Notes under the pieces: model-generated
What the model saw: the letters and a program-made list of their open reading frames with translations, nothing else
The model's database searches: none
Told to the model about the DNA's origin: nothing
Position numbers and translations under genes: made by a program
Shown here: positions 30,126-38,496 of the stretch, piece after piece
Layout of the letters: every line of letters starts with the position of its first letter
How positions within the stretch are numbered: position 1 is the stretch's first letter
DNA from: JAQBQH01 sp035607415
Lineage (GTDB): Bacteria; Myxococcota_A; Polyangia; Palsa-1104
DNA length: 64,000 nucleotides
Reading direction: 5' to 3'
NCBI GenBank assembly: GCA_035607415.1
Contig: DATNAQ010000067.1
Location: forward strand, 62,001-126,000

Positions 30126-30411
30126 GTCCCCTCCGTCATCGTACACTCACGCGCCGTCGCACGCGAGCGTTCCGTGACCGAGTGCAACGCGAGTGCCGCG
30201 CCCATCCTCCGCGCAGTCCGCGCCGCTCCAGCGCCCCGCCACCGCCTCTCCGTCGAGCCCCGTCGAAAACCAACCAGCGCGCCTCACCACCGACCAGCGC
30301 CGAGGTGCGCACCAGTGCGCACGAGTGCGCACGAACCCAGAGCGCACGAACCCAGAGCGCACGAACCAGCACCGACGAGCAACCCGCGCCCCCGCCCCGC
30401 CCTCCTCACGG
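30126..30411. other. Gene-free stretch with a short tandem repeat
   Basis: I see no gene here on either strand. It contains 2.7 copies of a 15-bp unit (GCGCACGAACCCAGA) at 30327-30367. A transcription start for the Cys-rich lipoprotein should lie in its left part. Confidence 0.45.
30327..30367. repeat. 15-bp tandem repeat, 2.7 copies
   Basis: Units at 30327-30341 and 30342-30356 are identical; the third is partial. A shorter direct repeat, AGTGCGCACGA, precedes it. A slippage product of no known function. Confidence 0.7.
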
Positions 30412-30654
30412 CTACCGCTTCCGCCCCCCGCGCCGCACCCTCTCCACCACCGCCCTCCCCGTCGCCGACAACCCCTCCGGATCCACCGCCGCCTCCAACC
30501 TCCGCATCCTGCCCCCTTCCTCGAACGCCCTCACCCGCCCCTGCTCCCCCAAATCCAACCACGCCGGATGCGCCCTCACCCGTCCATCCCTCGGATCCCT
30601 CGGCCGCCACGCCCCCGCCGCCGCCTCGACGAGCTCTTCCTCTTCGCGCGTCAT
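30412..30654 (-). CDS. Small hypothetical protein coupled to the sigma factor gene
   Basis: The 80-residue protein starts at ATG 30654, overlapping the sigma factor stop as ATGA. It is highly charged (MTREEEELVEAAAGAW ... RMRRLEAAVDPEGLSATGRAVVERVRRGGRKR) with an acidic start and a basic end. It has no Cys or His zinc motif and no membrane helix, so it does not look like a typical anti-sigma factor. The tight coupling nevertheless suggests it works with the sigma factor. Confidence 0.65.
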   Translation of the reverse strand: MTREEEELVEAAAGAWRPRDPRDGRVRAHPAWLDLGEQGRVRAFEEGGRMRRLEAAVDPEGLSATGRAVVERVRRGGRKR

Positions 30655-31262
30655 CCGATCAGCTCCATCACATCCACCCCGCGCCGCCGCAAACACTCCG
30701 CGATCAACTTCCGTGCCCTTCCGACGTTCTGCAGAAACGTGTTCAGCCGCATCTTCACCCGCGACGCCAACACCGCATCCGCGTCACCACCCGCCGACTC
30801 GAGCCGCGCCGTCAGCGCCACCGCCGGCTTCCCCGGCAGCGCCTTCCGACACTCCTCGATCGCCGCCCGCAACAACGGATCCACCATCACCCCCGCCACG
30901 CCTTCCCGCGACGCCGCGTCGCGCGCCATCGCCGCCTCGAGCTCGCCCGCCTCCTGCACGCTCACGCGCCGCGCCCTCCGCAGCTCGTCGATCGCCAGAT
31001 TCCGCGCGATCCGCACCCCCAACCGCAGCAACGCATTCGGCCGCTCGTCGCGCCGACAGCGCGCCGCCACCTGCCACACCCGCAAGAGCGCCTCCTGCAG
31101 CACCGCCTCGCAATCCACCTGCGCCGCCATCGGCCGCAACGTCGCGCGCAACGGCGCCTCGGCGCCGGCGACCCATCGACCAAATGCGTCGGGGTCGCCG
31201 GCGACGATGCCGTCCAGCTCTCGATCCAGATCGACGACGGTCGTGGTCGTCGTCGTCGTCAC
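30651..31262 (-). CDS. ECF-type RNA polymerase sigma factor
   Basis: The 203-residue protein starts at GTG 31262, overlapping the VIT/vWA stop as GTGA. The first codons are a run of Thr (encoded by ACG/ACC repeats). Region 2 is clear: PDAFGRWV, CEAVLQEALLRVWQVA, and LGVRIARNLAIDELRRARR, which matches the -10-recognition helix. Region 4 is weaker (PLLRAAIEECRKALPGKPAVALTARLE ... ASRVKMRLNTFLQNVGRARKLIAECL), but its HTH-like end is present. The unusual coupling with a VIT/vWA gene suggests a signalling unit. Confidence 0.82.
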   Translation of the reverse strand: MTTTTTTTVVDLDRELDGIVAGDPDAFGRWVAGAEAPLRATLRPMAAQVDCEAVLQEALLRVWQVAARCRRDERPNALLRLGVRIARNLAIDELRRARRVSVQEAGELEAAMARDAASREGVAGVMVDPLLRAAIEECRKALPGKPAVALTARLESAGGDADAVLASRVKMRLNTFLQNVGRARKLIAECLRRRGVDVMELIG

Positions 31263-33730
31263 ACCACGCTCTCCACGATCACGATCTCTCGCGCGCCCAT
31301 CCGCACGCGCGCGCCCTCCCACGCCACCTGCTCCGTCGCTGCGATCACCAGCACCAACCGCAGCGTCTGCCCCGCCGTCATCGCCCCATCCCCGGTCGTG
31401 CGCGCCCGCTCCACCTTCGCCCGCAGCACGCGCCCATCCGCGTCCTCGATCTCCACCTCGTCCTCGACGCGCCACTCGGCGTCGTCGAGCACCGCGATCT
31501 CCACGACCGCCTCGTCGCCCTTGCGCCGCACCAGGCGCCCCTCGAACGGCGCCCCTTCCGGCGCCTCGGCCGGCGGCGGCGACTCGGTCACCTCGCGCAC
31601 CTCGCCGTCGGCGACCTCGTCATCCGACGGCGCCTCGCCCTGCCACATGTCCTTGAACGCGCCGAACACGCGGCCGACCCCCGTCGTCGACTTCTTCGCC
31701 TTCTCCCCGGCGCGCCCGCCCGCGTCCGCCTGCGCGCGGATCGGCGACGGCTTCTTCGGCGACGCCGGCGGTGGCGGCGCCGACGGCGGCATTCCGCCCG
31801 CCCCCATCGCCCCCATCGGCGCGAACGCCCGCGTGCGCGACATCGACTGCACCTGCGCCGGCGACGGCATCGCCACCATCCCGCCCGGCCCCATCGCCTC
31901 GCGCAACCCGAGCCCCTCCACCGACACGCCGAACGGCAGCTCCTGCGGAATCTTCTGCTTCCGCGTCGGCGCCTTCGGATCCACCGTCGGCTCGTCGGAC
32001 ACCGCGATCCACGAGGTCACGCGCGTCGCGATCTGGAACTCGAGCCCCACCCTCTCGATCGCGCCGTCGATCTTCTCGCGATCCTCGCCCGCGCACAGCT
32101 GCATCTCGAGGTCCTCGACCTTCTCGCGCCCGAACAGCGCCACGACCGCGCCGTTGCCCGCGCCGCACGCGATCGGCGCCACCTCGATGCGCTGCCGCCA
32201 CTCGCCCTCGGCGGTGCGCCCGCGCGCCACCAGCTCGCCGCCCTCCGGCTGCAGCGCCAGCGCGCACAACGCCGGCGCCCCCGCGAACAGATCGGGCAGC
32301 CGCAGCGGCGCGTGCTCGACGAGCGCGCTGCCCTCGAGCACCAGGTCCACCACCAGCGGCGCCGCCGTGCGCGCGCAGATGCGCTGCGCCGCCCGCTCCA
32401 GATCCTCGCCGATGCCGATGATCACCTCGACGCCGCGCCCCGCACGCGCCGCCGGCTCGGTCAGCGATCGGTTCACGCCCGACCCGACGCCGACGGTGTG
32501 CAGCCGCGACGCGCGCGGCAGCGTCTTCAACACGTCGTGCACGATCTCCTGCTCGAACCCGATCGCGCCATCCGAAACGAGCACGATCTGCCGCTGCGAC
32601 TCGGCCCGCAGCGGCGCCAGCGCCTCCATCAGCGCATCGCGCATCTCCGTCGACCCCGACGCCTGCAGGCCGCGCACCCACGCGCGCGCCTCGGCCCGCG
32701 CCTTGCCGTCGGCGCGCACCGGCTTCTTCTTCCAGCGCCGCGGCGCATTCGAGAACTCGATCATCTCGAGCATGTCGTCGTCGCCGAGCGTGTCGATCAT
32801 CGCCTCCATCACGCGCGCCGCCTGCTTGAGCGGCTCGCCCGACATCGATCCCGACGTATCAATCAGGAAACACAGATCGCGCGACACCTTCGCCGTCTTC
32901 GCCTCGCGCGCCGGCGGCACCAGCGTGACGAGACCGTAGCCGCGCCCCGCGTGCGGCTTGCCCTCGGCCGGCCGCCCACAGTCGACCGTCAGCCCCGGCG
33001 TCGCCGCCGCCACGGCCCAGCGCACCACGAGGTCGCGATCGAGCCGCGTGCCCTCCTCGACGAGCCCGATGACGCCGTCGCTACCCATGCTCAACGCATG
33101 CGATGTCGACTCCGCCCGGCAACCCTCGCGCAGTCGATCGCGCACCGTCAGCGTCAGCCGCGCCCGCGCCGGCAGCGCCGCGTCCGCGACGTCGACCGTC
33201 ACGCGCCCGATGTCCTCGACGCGCCCCGGCGCGCCCATGTAGCGCGGCATCGCCACCGTCGGAAAACGCCACTCCCACGCGCCTTCGTCGAGCCACCGCA
33301 GCTTTTGATCGATCGTCAGCTCCGCGACCACCTCCGCGCCCGGCGGAATGTTCCCGATCTCCTGCGTGAACAAGCTCGACCGCTCCTGCTCCACCAGCGC
33401 CGCCGAGCGCCCCGTCGCGATCGCCTCCTCGAACCGCTCGCGCGCCGCCTGACGCCGATCGATCTCGCCCACGATCCGCTTGTCGCCGATGGTGAACGCA
33501 TATCCCGACACCGCGCCGTCCGACGGCAGCGGCATCAGGTACGTCACCGCCAGCGGCTCGGCGAACGTGTTGGCGAAGCGCTGCTCGAGCACCACGCGCG
33601 CGATCCCGCCCCTGGCGTCCGCGCGCAGCGTCGCGCCGCGCAGCGCGAGCGTGCGCCCGTCCGCCGTCACCAGCCGTCCACCGCTCGATTCGGCAATTCC
33701 ACTCATCTTCTTCGTCGCCGCGTTGCTCAT
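31259..33730 (-). CDS. VIT and von Willebrand factor A domain protein
   Basis: The 823-residue protein starts at ATG 33730 behind GGAGGGG. Residues 15-150 form a VIT (inter-alpha-trypsin inhibitor) domain (LRGATLRADARGGIARVVLEQRFANTF-type). Residues 285-455 form a vWA domain with an intact MIDAS start (FLIDTSGSMSG, DxSxS near 290). The C-terminal part is Pro/Met/Gly-rich, with FGVSVEGLGLREAMGPGG and a further beta-type domain at the end. No signal peptide is visible, so it may be cytoplasmic. Such proteins mediate metal-dependent protein binding. It is the first gene of an operon with a sigma factor. Confidence 0.9.
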   Translation of the reverse strand: MSNAATKKMSGIAESSGGRLVTADGRTLALRGATLRADARGGIARVVLEQRFANTFAEPLAVTYLMPLPSDGAVSGYAFTIGDKRIVGEIDRRQAARERFEEAIATGRSAALVEQERSSLFTQEIGNIPPGAEVVAELTIDQKLRWLDEGAWEWRFPTVAMPRYMGAPGRVEDIGRVTVDVADAALPARARLTLTVRDRLREGCRAESTSHALSMGSDGVIGLVEEGTRLDRDLVVRWAVAAATPGLTVDCGRPAEGKPHAGRGYGLVTLVPPAREAKTAKVSRDLCFLIDTSGSMSGEPLKQAARVMEAMIDTLGDDDMLEMIEFSNAPRRWKKKPVRADGKARAEARAWVRGLQASGSTEMRDALMEALAPLRAESQRQIVLVSDGAIGFEQEIVHDVLKTLPRASRLHTVGVGSGVNRSLTEPAARAGRGVEVIIGIGEDLERAAQRICARTAAPLVVDLVLEGSALVEHAPLRLPDLFAGAPALCALALQPEGGELVARGRTAEGEWRQRIEVAPIACGAGNGAVVALFGREKVEDLEMQLCAGEDREKIDGAIERVGLEFQIATRVTSWIAVSDEPTVDPKAPTRKQKIPQELPFGVSVEGLGLREAMGPGGMVAMPSPAQVQSMSRTRAFAPMGAMGAGGMPPSAPPPPASPKKPSPIRAQADAGGRAGEKAKKSTTGVGRVFGAFKDMWQGEAPSDDEVADGEVREVTESPPPAEAPEGAPFEGRLVRRKGDEAVVEIAVLDDAEWRVEDEVEIEDADGRVLRAKVERARTTGDGAMTAGQTLRLVLVIAATEQVAWEGARVRMGAREIVIVESVV

Positions 33731-33821
33731 GGTCCCCTCCAAGGTCCTCACTTCGACCAACGAACGGGGGCCGGCTTTTGTGACAAACGATTTTACAAGC
33801 CTCCGCCTCGACTTGCGTGCG

Positions 33822-33827
33822 TATACT
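33822..33827 (+). promoter_or_regulatory. Candidate -10 element for the acyl-CoA ligase gene
   Basis: TATACT lies 7 nt before the ATG at 33835, in an AT-richer patch of the 104-nt divergent spacer. TTTACA at 33792-33797 is 24 nt upstream, too far for a standard -35. If used, the transcript would be nearly leaderless. Confidence 0.3.
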
Positions 33828-33834
33828 GCGCGCC

Positions 33835-35466
33835 ATGCTCTCCTACGCGCACGGCGTCGGTGACGCGCCGCTCCTCGGCGATACGATCGGCGCCGCGCTC
33901 GCTCGCACGGTCGAGCGCTTCGGCGATCGCGACGCGCTCGTGGTGCGCTCGCAGGGCTACCGCGCGACCTGGCGCCAGCTCTCCGATCAATCGGCGATCG
34001 TCGCGCGCGGCCTATTGGCCCGCGGCGTCGCCCCCGGCGATCGCGTCGGCCTCTGGTCGCCCAACCGCTACGAATGGGTGGTCACGCAGCTCGCCTGCGC
34101 GCGCGCCGGCGCGATCCTGGTGAACCTCAACCCCGCCTACAAGACCTCCGAGATCGAGTACGCGCTGGCGCAATCGTCGACGAGCCTGCTCCTGCACGCG
34201 CGCGCGTTCCGCACCAGCGACTACAGCGCCATGGTAGCCGAGGTCCGCCCGCGCCTGCCCGCCCTGCGCGAGGCCATCGCCTTCGAAGACGGCTGGCAGG
34301 CGCTCTCGACCGACGGCGCCCGCATCGACGCCGCCGCCCTCGCCGCGCGCGAAGCGTCGCTGTCGTGCGACGATCCGATCAACATCCAATACACCTCCGG
34401 CACCACCGGCTTCCCCAAGGGCGCCACGCTCTCGCACCACAACATCCTCAACAACGGCTACTTCGTCGGGCGCGCCCTCCGCCTCGACGAGCGCGATCGC
34501 CTCTGCATCCCCGTGCCCTTCTATCACTGCTTCGGCATGGTCATGGGCAACCTCGCCTGCGTCGCGCTCGGCAGCGCCATGGTCGTCCCCGACGAAGCCT
34601 TCGACGCCGCCAAGGTGCTCGAGACCGTCGCCGCCGAGCGCTGCACCGCGCTCTACGGCGTGCCCACCATGTTCATCGCCGAGCTCGATCATCCCGACTT
34701 TCCGCGCCACGATCTCGCGTCGCTGCGCACCGGCATCATGGCCGGCTCGCCCTGCCCCGTCGAGGTCATGCGCAAGGTCATGCAGCGCATGCATATCGGC
34801 GAGATGACCATCTGCTACGGCATGACCGAAACCGCGCCGGTCTCCACGCAAACCGCCGTCGACGACCCCGTCGAGCTGCGCGTCGGCTCCGTCGGCCGCG
34901 TGCACCCGCACATCGAGATCAAGATCGTCGACGACGACGGCCGCACGCTCCCGCGCGGCGAGAAGGGCGAGCTCTGCACGCGCGGCTACTCGGTCATGCG
35001 CGGCTACTGGAACAACGACGAGGCCACGCGCATCGCCATCGACGACGCCGGCTGGATGCACACCGGCGACCTGGCGACGATGGACGAGCGCGGCTACGTC
35101 AACATCGTCGGCCGCAAGAAGGACATGATCATCCGCGGCGGCGAGAACGTCTACCCGCGCGAGGTCGAAGAGTTCCTGCACACCCACCCCGCCGTCTCCG
35201 AGGCGCAGGTCATCGGCGTGCCGAGCGAGAAGTACGGCGAGGAGATCATGGCCTGGGTACGCCTCAAGCCGGGCGCCTCGTGCGGCGACGGCGAGCTCGA
35301 ATCCCACTGCAAGGGGCGCATCGCCACCTACAAGATCCCGCGCTACTGGAAGCTCGTCGACGCCTTCCCGATGACCGTCACCGGCAAGGTGCAGAAGTTC
35401 CGCATGCGCGAGCTGGCCATCGCCGAGCTCGGCCTGCAGCGCGCCGCCGGCATCAAGACCGCGTGA
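33835..35466 (+). CDS. AMP-dependent acyl-CoA synthetase (fatty-acid type)
   Basis: The 543-residue adenylate-forming enzyme activates a carboxylic acid as acyl-AMP and then acyl-CoA. Core motifs: YTSGTTGFPKG (P-loop, about 185), YGMTETAPVS, WMHTGDLATMDERGYVNIVGRKKDMIIRGGENVYPREVEEF-type C-terminal hinge, and the catalytic Lys in VTGKVQKF. The sequence resembles medium/long-chain fatty acyl-CoA synthetases of the FadD-related family. The start ATG 33835 is the first with a normal N terminus. It is followed by kup, with a 17-bp tandem duplication across the junction. Confidence 0.9.
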   Translation: MLSYAHGVGDAPLLGDTIGAALARTVERFGDRDALVVRSQGYRATWRQLSDQSAIVARGLLARGVAPGDRVGLWSPNRYEWVVTQLACARAGAILVNLNPAYKTSEIEYALAQSSTSLLLHARAFRTSDYSAMVAEVRPRLPALREAIAFEDGWQALSTDGARIDAAALAAREASLSCDDPINIQYTSGTTGFPKGATLSHHNILNNGYFVGRALRLDERDRLCIPVPFYHCFGMVMGNLACVALGSAMVVPDEAFDAAKVLETVAAERCTALYGVPTMFIAELDHPDFPRHDLASLRTGIMAGSPCPVEVMRKVMQRMHIGEMTICYGMTETAPVSTQTAVDDPVELRVGSVGRVHPHIEIKIVDDDGRTLPRGEKGELCTRGYSVMRGYWNNDEATRIAIDDAGWMHTGDLATMDERGYVNIVGRKKDMIIRGGENVYPREVEEFLHTHPAVSEAQVIGVPSEKYGEEIMAWVRLKPGASCGDGELESHCKGRIATYKIPRYWKLVDAFPMTVTGKVQKFRMRELAIAELGLQRAAGIKTA

Positions 35467-35491
35467 GCCACAAGACCGCGTGAGCGACAAG
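35454..35491. repeat. 17-bp tandem duplication at the ligase/kup stop-start junction
   Basis: Just over two copies of a 17-bp unit (CAAGACCGCGTGAGC plus two bases) start at 35454 and 35471. Each copy carries a GTGA. The first TGA ends the ligase and the second GTG starts kup. Confidence 0.75.
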
Positions 35492-37363
35492 CACAAAGCC
35501 TCGTCGTCCGCGCTGGCGCTCGCCGCGCTCGGCGTCGTCTTCGGCGACATCGGCACCAGCCCGCTCTATGCGCTCAAGGAGTGCGTGTCCGTCGAGCACG
35601 GCGTCGAGCCGAGCGCGGCCAACGTGCTCGGCCTCGGCTCGCTCATCTTCTGGGCGCTGACGCTGGTCGTCTCGATCAAGTACGTCACGTTCATCATGCG
35701 CGCCGACAACGACGGCGAAGGCGGCATCCTGGCGCTGCTCGCGCTCGTGCCCGAGCGGCTGCGCCAAGGCGGCCGCTGGGGCGTGAGCCTGCTCGCCGCG
35801 GTGGTCCTGTTCGGCGCCGCGCTGCTCTACGGCGACGGCATCATCACGCCGGCGATCTCGGTCCTCTCGGCCGTCGAGGGCTTGAAGGTCGCCGCGCCGC
35901 ACCTCGACCACTTCGTCGTGCCCATCACCTGCGCGGTGCTGCTCCTGCTGTTCGTCATCCAGCGCCACGGCACCACCGGCATCGGGCGCGTGTTCGGCCC
36001 CATCATGGCGCTGTGGTTCGTCACCATCGCGCTCCTCGGCGTGCGCTTCATCGTGCAGCACCCCGACGTCTTGCGCGCGCTGTCGCCGACCTACGCCGTC
36101 GAGTTCGGCGTGCGCAACCGCGGCACCACCTTCGTCATCCTCGGCTCGGTCGTCCTCGCCATCACCGGCGGCGAGGCGCTCTACGCCGACATGGGCCACT
36201 TCGGCCCCCGGCCCATCCGCATCTCGTGGTTCGGCCTGGTGATGCCCGCGCTCGCGCTCAACTACTTCGGCCAGGGCGCGCTGCTCCTCCACGATCCGAG
36301 CGCGCGCGGCAACCCGTTCTTCGCGATGGTGCCGGCCGGCGCGCTCACCTACGTGCTCGTCGCGCTCTCGGCGACCGCCACGGTGATCGCCTCGCAGGCG
36401 CTCATCTCGGGCGCGTTCTCGCTCACGCGCCAGGCCATCCAGCTCGGCTTTCTGCCACGGCTCGAGGTGCGCCACACCTCGAGCGCCACCGAGGGGCAGA
36501 TCTACATCGGCGCGATCAACTGGCTGCTCGCCATCCTGTGCATCGGGCTCGTGCTCGCGTTCAAGAGCTCGAGCGCGCTCGCGGCGGCCTACGGCATCGC
36601 CGTCACCGGCACCATGGCGATCACCAGCGGCTGCTACTTCGTGGTGCTGCGCGAGGATTGGAAGTGGCCGCTGTGGAAGGCGCTGCCGCTGCTCGTGCTC
36701 TTCCTGTTCATCGATCTCACCTTCTTCGCGTCGAACCTGCTCAAGTTCGTCGACGGCGGCTACGTGCCCATCGTCGTCGCGCTCGCCGTCTTCGTGATCA
36801 TGGTGGTGTGGCGGCGCGGACGGACGCTGCTCCGGCGCCACACCACCGAGGCGGCGCCCGACACCGCGCGCTTCTTCGCCGAGGCGGCGCGCGACCGCGT
36901 GGCGCGCGTGCCCGGCACCGGCGTGTTCCTGACCGCGCAGACGACCGGCGTGCCGCCCGCGCTCGTCCACTATCGCCACCATGTGCACGCGCTGCCGCAG
37001 CGGATCGTGGTGCTGCACGTCGAGTTCCTGCATACGCCGCGCGTGCCCATCAGCGACTGCGTGCTCGTCGCCGAGGAGGAGCCGGGGTTCTACCGCGTGA
37101 CCTTGCGCGCGGGGTTCATGGAGCGGCCCAACCTGCCCAATCGGCTGCACGACGCGCCGCCGTCGAGCGCGCTCGGACTCGACGCGCCCGACGTCACCTT
37201 CTTCATCGGCCGCGAGACCTTCATGGCCACCGACAAGGGCGAGATGGGCCGCTTCTCCGAGTCCTTATTCGGGTTCCTATATAAGGTCGCGTCGAGCGCG
37301 ACCAGCTACTTCGGTCTGCCGCCCGAGCGCGTCATGGAAGTCGGCATGCACGTCGACCTGTAG
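35480..37363 (+). CDS. kup: Kup-type low-affinity potassium transporter
   Basis: The 627-residue inner-membrane protein takes up potassium with protons. GTG 35480 is the start. The family signature GVVFGDIGTSPLYAL is at residues 18-32, about 12 transmembrane helices fill residues 15-450, and a cytoplasmic C-terminal domain of about 160 residues follows (HVEFLHTPRVPISDC, FFIGRETF). The length matches Kup. It follows the acyl-CoA ligase by 13 nt and is probably co-transcribed, though no functional link is evident. Confidence 0.95.
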   Translation: MSDKHKASSSALALAALGVVFGDIGTSPLYALKECVSVEHGVEPSAANVLGLGSLIFWALTLVVSIKYVTFIMRADNDGEGGILALLALVPERLRQGGRWGVSLLAAVVLFGAALLYGDGIITPAISVLSAVEGLKVAAPHLDHFVVPITCAVLLLLFVIQRHGTTGIGRVFGPIMALWFVTIALLGVRFIVQHPDVLRALSPTYAVEFGVRNRGTTFVILGSVVLAITGGEALYADMGHFGPRPIRISWFGLVMPALALNYFGQGALLLHDPSARGNPFFAMVPAGALTYVLVALSATATVIASQALISGAFSLTRQAIQLGFLPRLEVRHTSSATEGQIYIGAINWLLAILCIGLVLAFKSSSALAAAYGIAVTGTMAITSGCYFVVLREDWKWPLWKALPLLVLFLFIDLTFFASNLLKFVDGGYVPIVVALAVFVIMVVWRRGRTLLRRHTTEAAPDTARFFAEAARDRVARVPGTGVFLTAQTTGVPPALVHYRHHVHALPQRIVVLHVEFLHTPRVPISDCVLVAEEEPGFYRVTLRAGFMERPNLPNRLHDAPPSSALGLDAPDVTFFIGRETFMATDKGEMGRFSESLFGFLYKVASSATSYFGLPPERVMEVGMHVDL

Positions 37364-37458
37364 CGCGATCCCCAGCGAGGCGCGATCCTCGCCTACAGTT
37401 GGCCGCGGATTCACGCGCGCGTCGCAGCGCCGTAACCTGCAGCGCTTACGCTCGAATC

Positions 37459-38496
37459 ATGTGGCGCGTGCTTGGGTGCCTCGTCGCTGTCGGCTGCGGT
37501 GCCACCGCGAGTGACGCGCGCCTCTGTGCGCCGCGTCCGGCGCCGCCGGCCTCGCGTCGCGCGCCGGCGATCGTGCTGGTCACGATCGACGGCGCGCGCG
37601 CGGCGGACGTGTTCGATGCCTCGCTCATGCCGACGCTGGCGCGCCTCGCCGACGCCGGCGTGGCGCTCGGCGGCGCCGGCGCGCCGATGGTCGCTTCCGG
37701 GCCGCGCTTCGTGTCGCTGCCCGGCTATCGCGAGATCCTCACCGGCCGGCGCGGCGATCGCTGCGTCGACAACGACTGCCCGCTCATCGACGAGCCGACG
37801 CTGCTCGACGAGCTGCGCGCCGGCGACGCGCCCGACGCCGGCGACATCGCCGTCATCGCTTCGTGGGAGGTGATCGCGCGCGCCGCCTCGCCGGCGCCGT
37901 CCTCGATCGCGCTCTCCGCCGGCCGCCACGGCGGACCCGCGCGCGCCGCGCTCGCCGTCGACGCCGCCACGCGCGCCGCGCTCGCCGCCGGCACGCACGC
38001 TTCCGCCTGGCCCGGCCACGGCGACTATCGCCCCGACGCGTTCACCGCCGCGCTCGCGCTCGACCTCGTCGCCGCCGCCCATCCGCACGCGCTCTGGCTC
38101 GCGCTCGGCGATGCCGACGAATACGCGCATCGCGACGATCGCGCCGGCTACCGGCGCGCGCTCGCCGCCGCCGACGCCACGCTCGGGCGCCTCGTCGAGC
38201 GCGTCGGTCTCGACGACGCCATGGTCTTCGTCACCGCCGACCACGGCCGCGCCGCCAACTTCCGCGACCACGGCGACGCCCCCGAGTCGAGCGCCGTCTG
38301 GCTCGTCGCTGCCGGCGCCCACATCCCGCGCCTCGGCTTTCTGCGCACGCACGCGCCGCACCGCCTCGCCGACATCGCGCCGACGCTGCGCGCGCTCCTG
38401 CACCTGCGCGCCGACGACTCCGCCCGCGCCGGCCACGCCATCGGCGAGCTCGTCGCCGGCAGCGACACGCTGGCTAGCGCGGACCGCGCCCGATGA
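37459..38496 (+). CDS. Alkaline-phosphatase-superfamily putative lipoprotein
   Basis: The 345-residue protein starts at ATG 37459. The signal MWRVLGCLVAVGC gives a lipidated Cys. The superfamily core is present: VLVTIDGARAADVFD (metal-binding Asp), SLPGYREILTGRRG, ALGDADEYAHRDDR and VFVTADHGRAANF (metal-binding DHG). The nucleophile, Thr or Ser, is probably in the VSLPGYREIL region. It looks like a phosphodiesterase or phosphonoacetate-hydrolase-like enzyme. Its 3' end overlaps the convergent kinase gene by 23 nt. Confidence 0.82.
   Translation: MWRVLGCLVAVGCGATASDARLCAPRPAPPASRRAPAIVLVTIDGARAADVFDASLMPTLARLADAGVALGGAGAPMVASGPRFVSLPGYREILTGRRGDRCVDNDCPLIDEPTLLDELRAGDAPDAGDIAVIASWEVIARAASPAPSSIALSAGRHGGPARAALAVDAATRAALAAGTHASAWPGHGDYRPDAFTAALALDLVAAAHPHALWLALGDADEYAHRDDRAGYRRALAAADATLGRLVERVGLDDAMVFVTADHGRAANFRDHGDAPESSAVWLVAAGAHIPRLGFLRTHAPHRLADIAPTLRALLHLRADDSARAGHAIGELVAGSDTLASADRAR

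Noticed and set aside
29306..34123. A plus-strand open frame of about 1600 codons across the sigma/VIT region
   Set aside because: It is an Arg/Pro/Ser-rich shadow of the minus-strand VIT/vWA, sigma and lipoprotein genes, a common artefact in high-GC DNA. The real genes show clear domains and ribosome sites.
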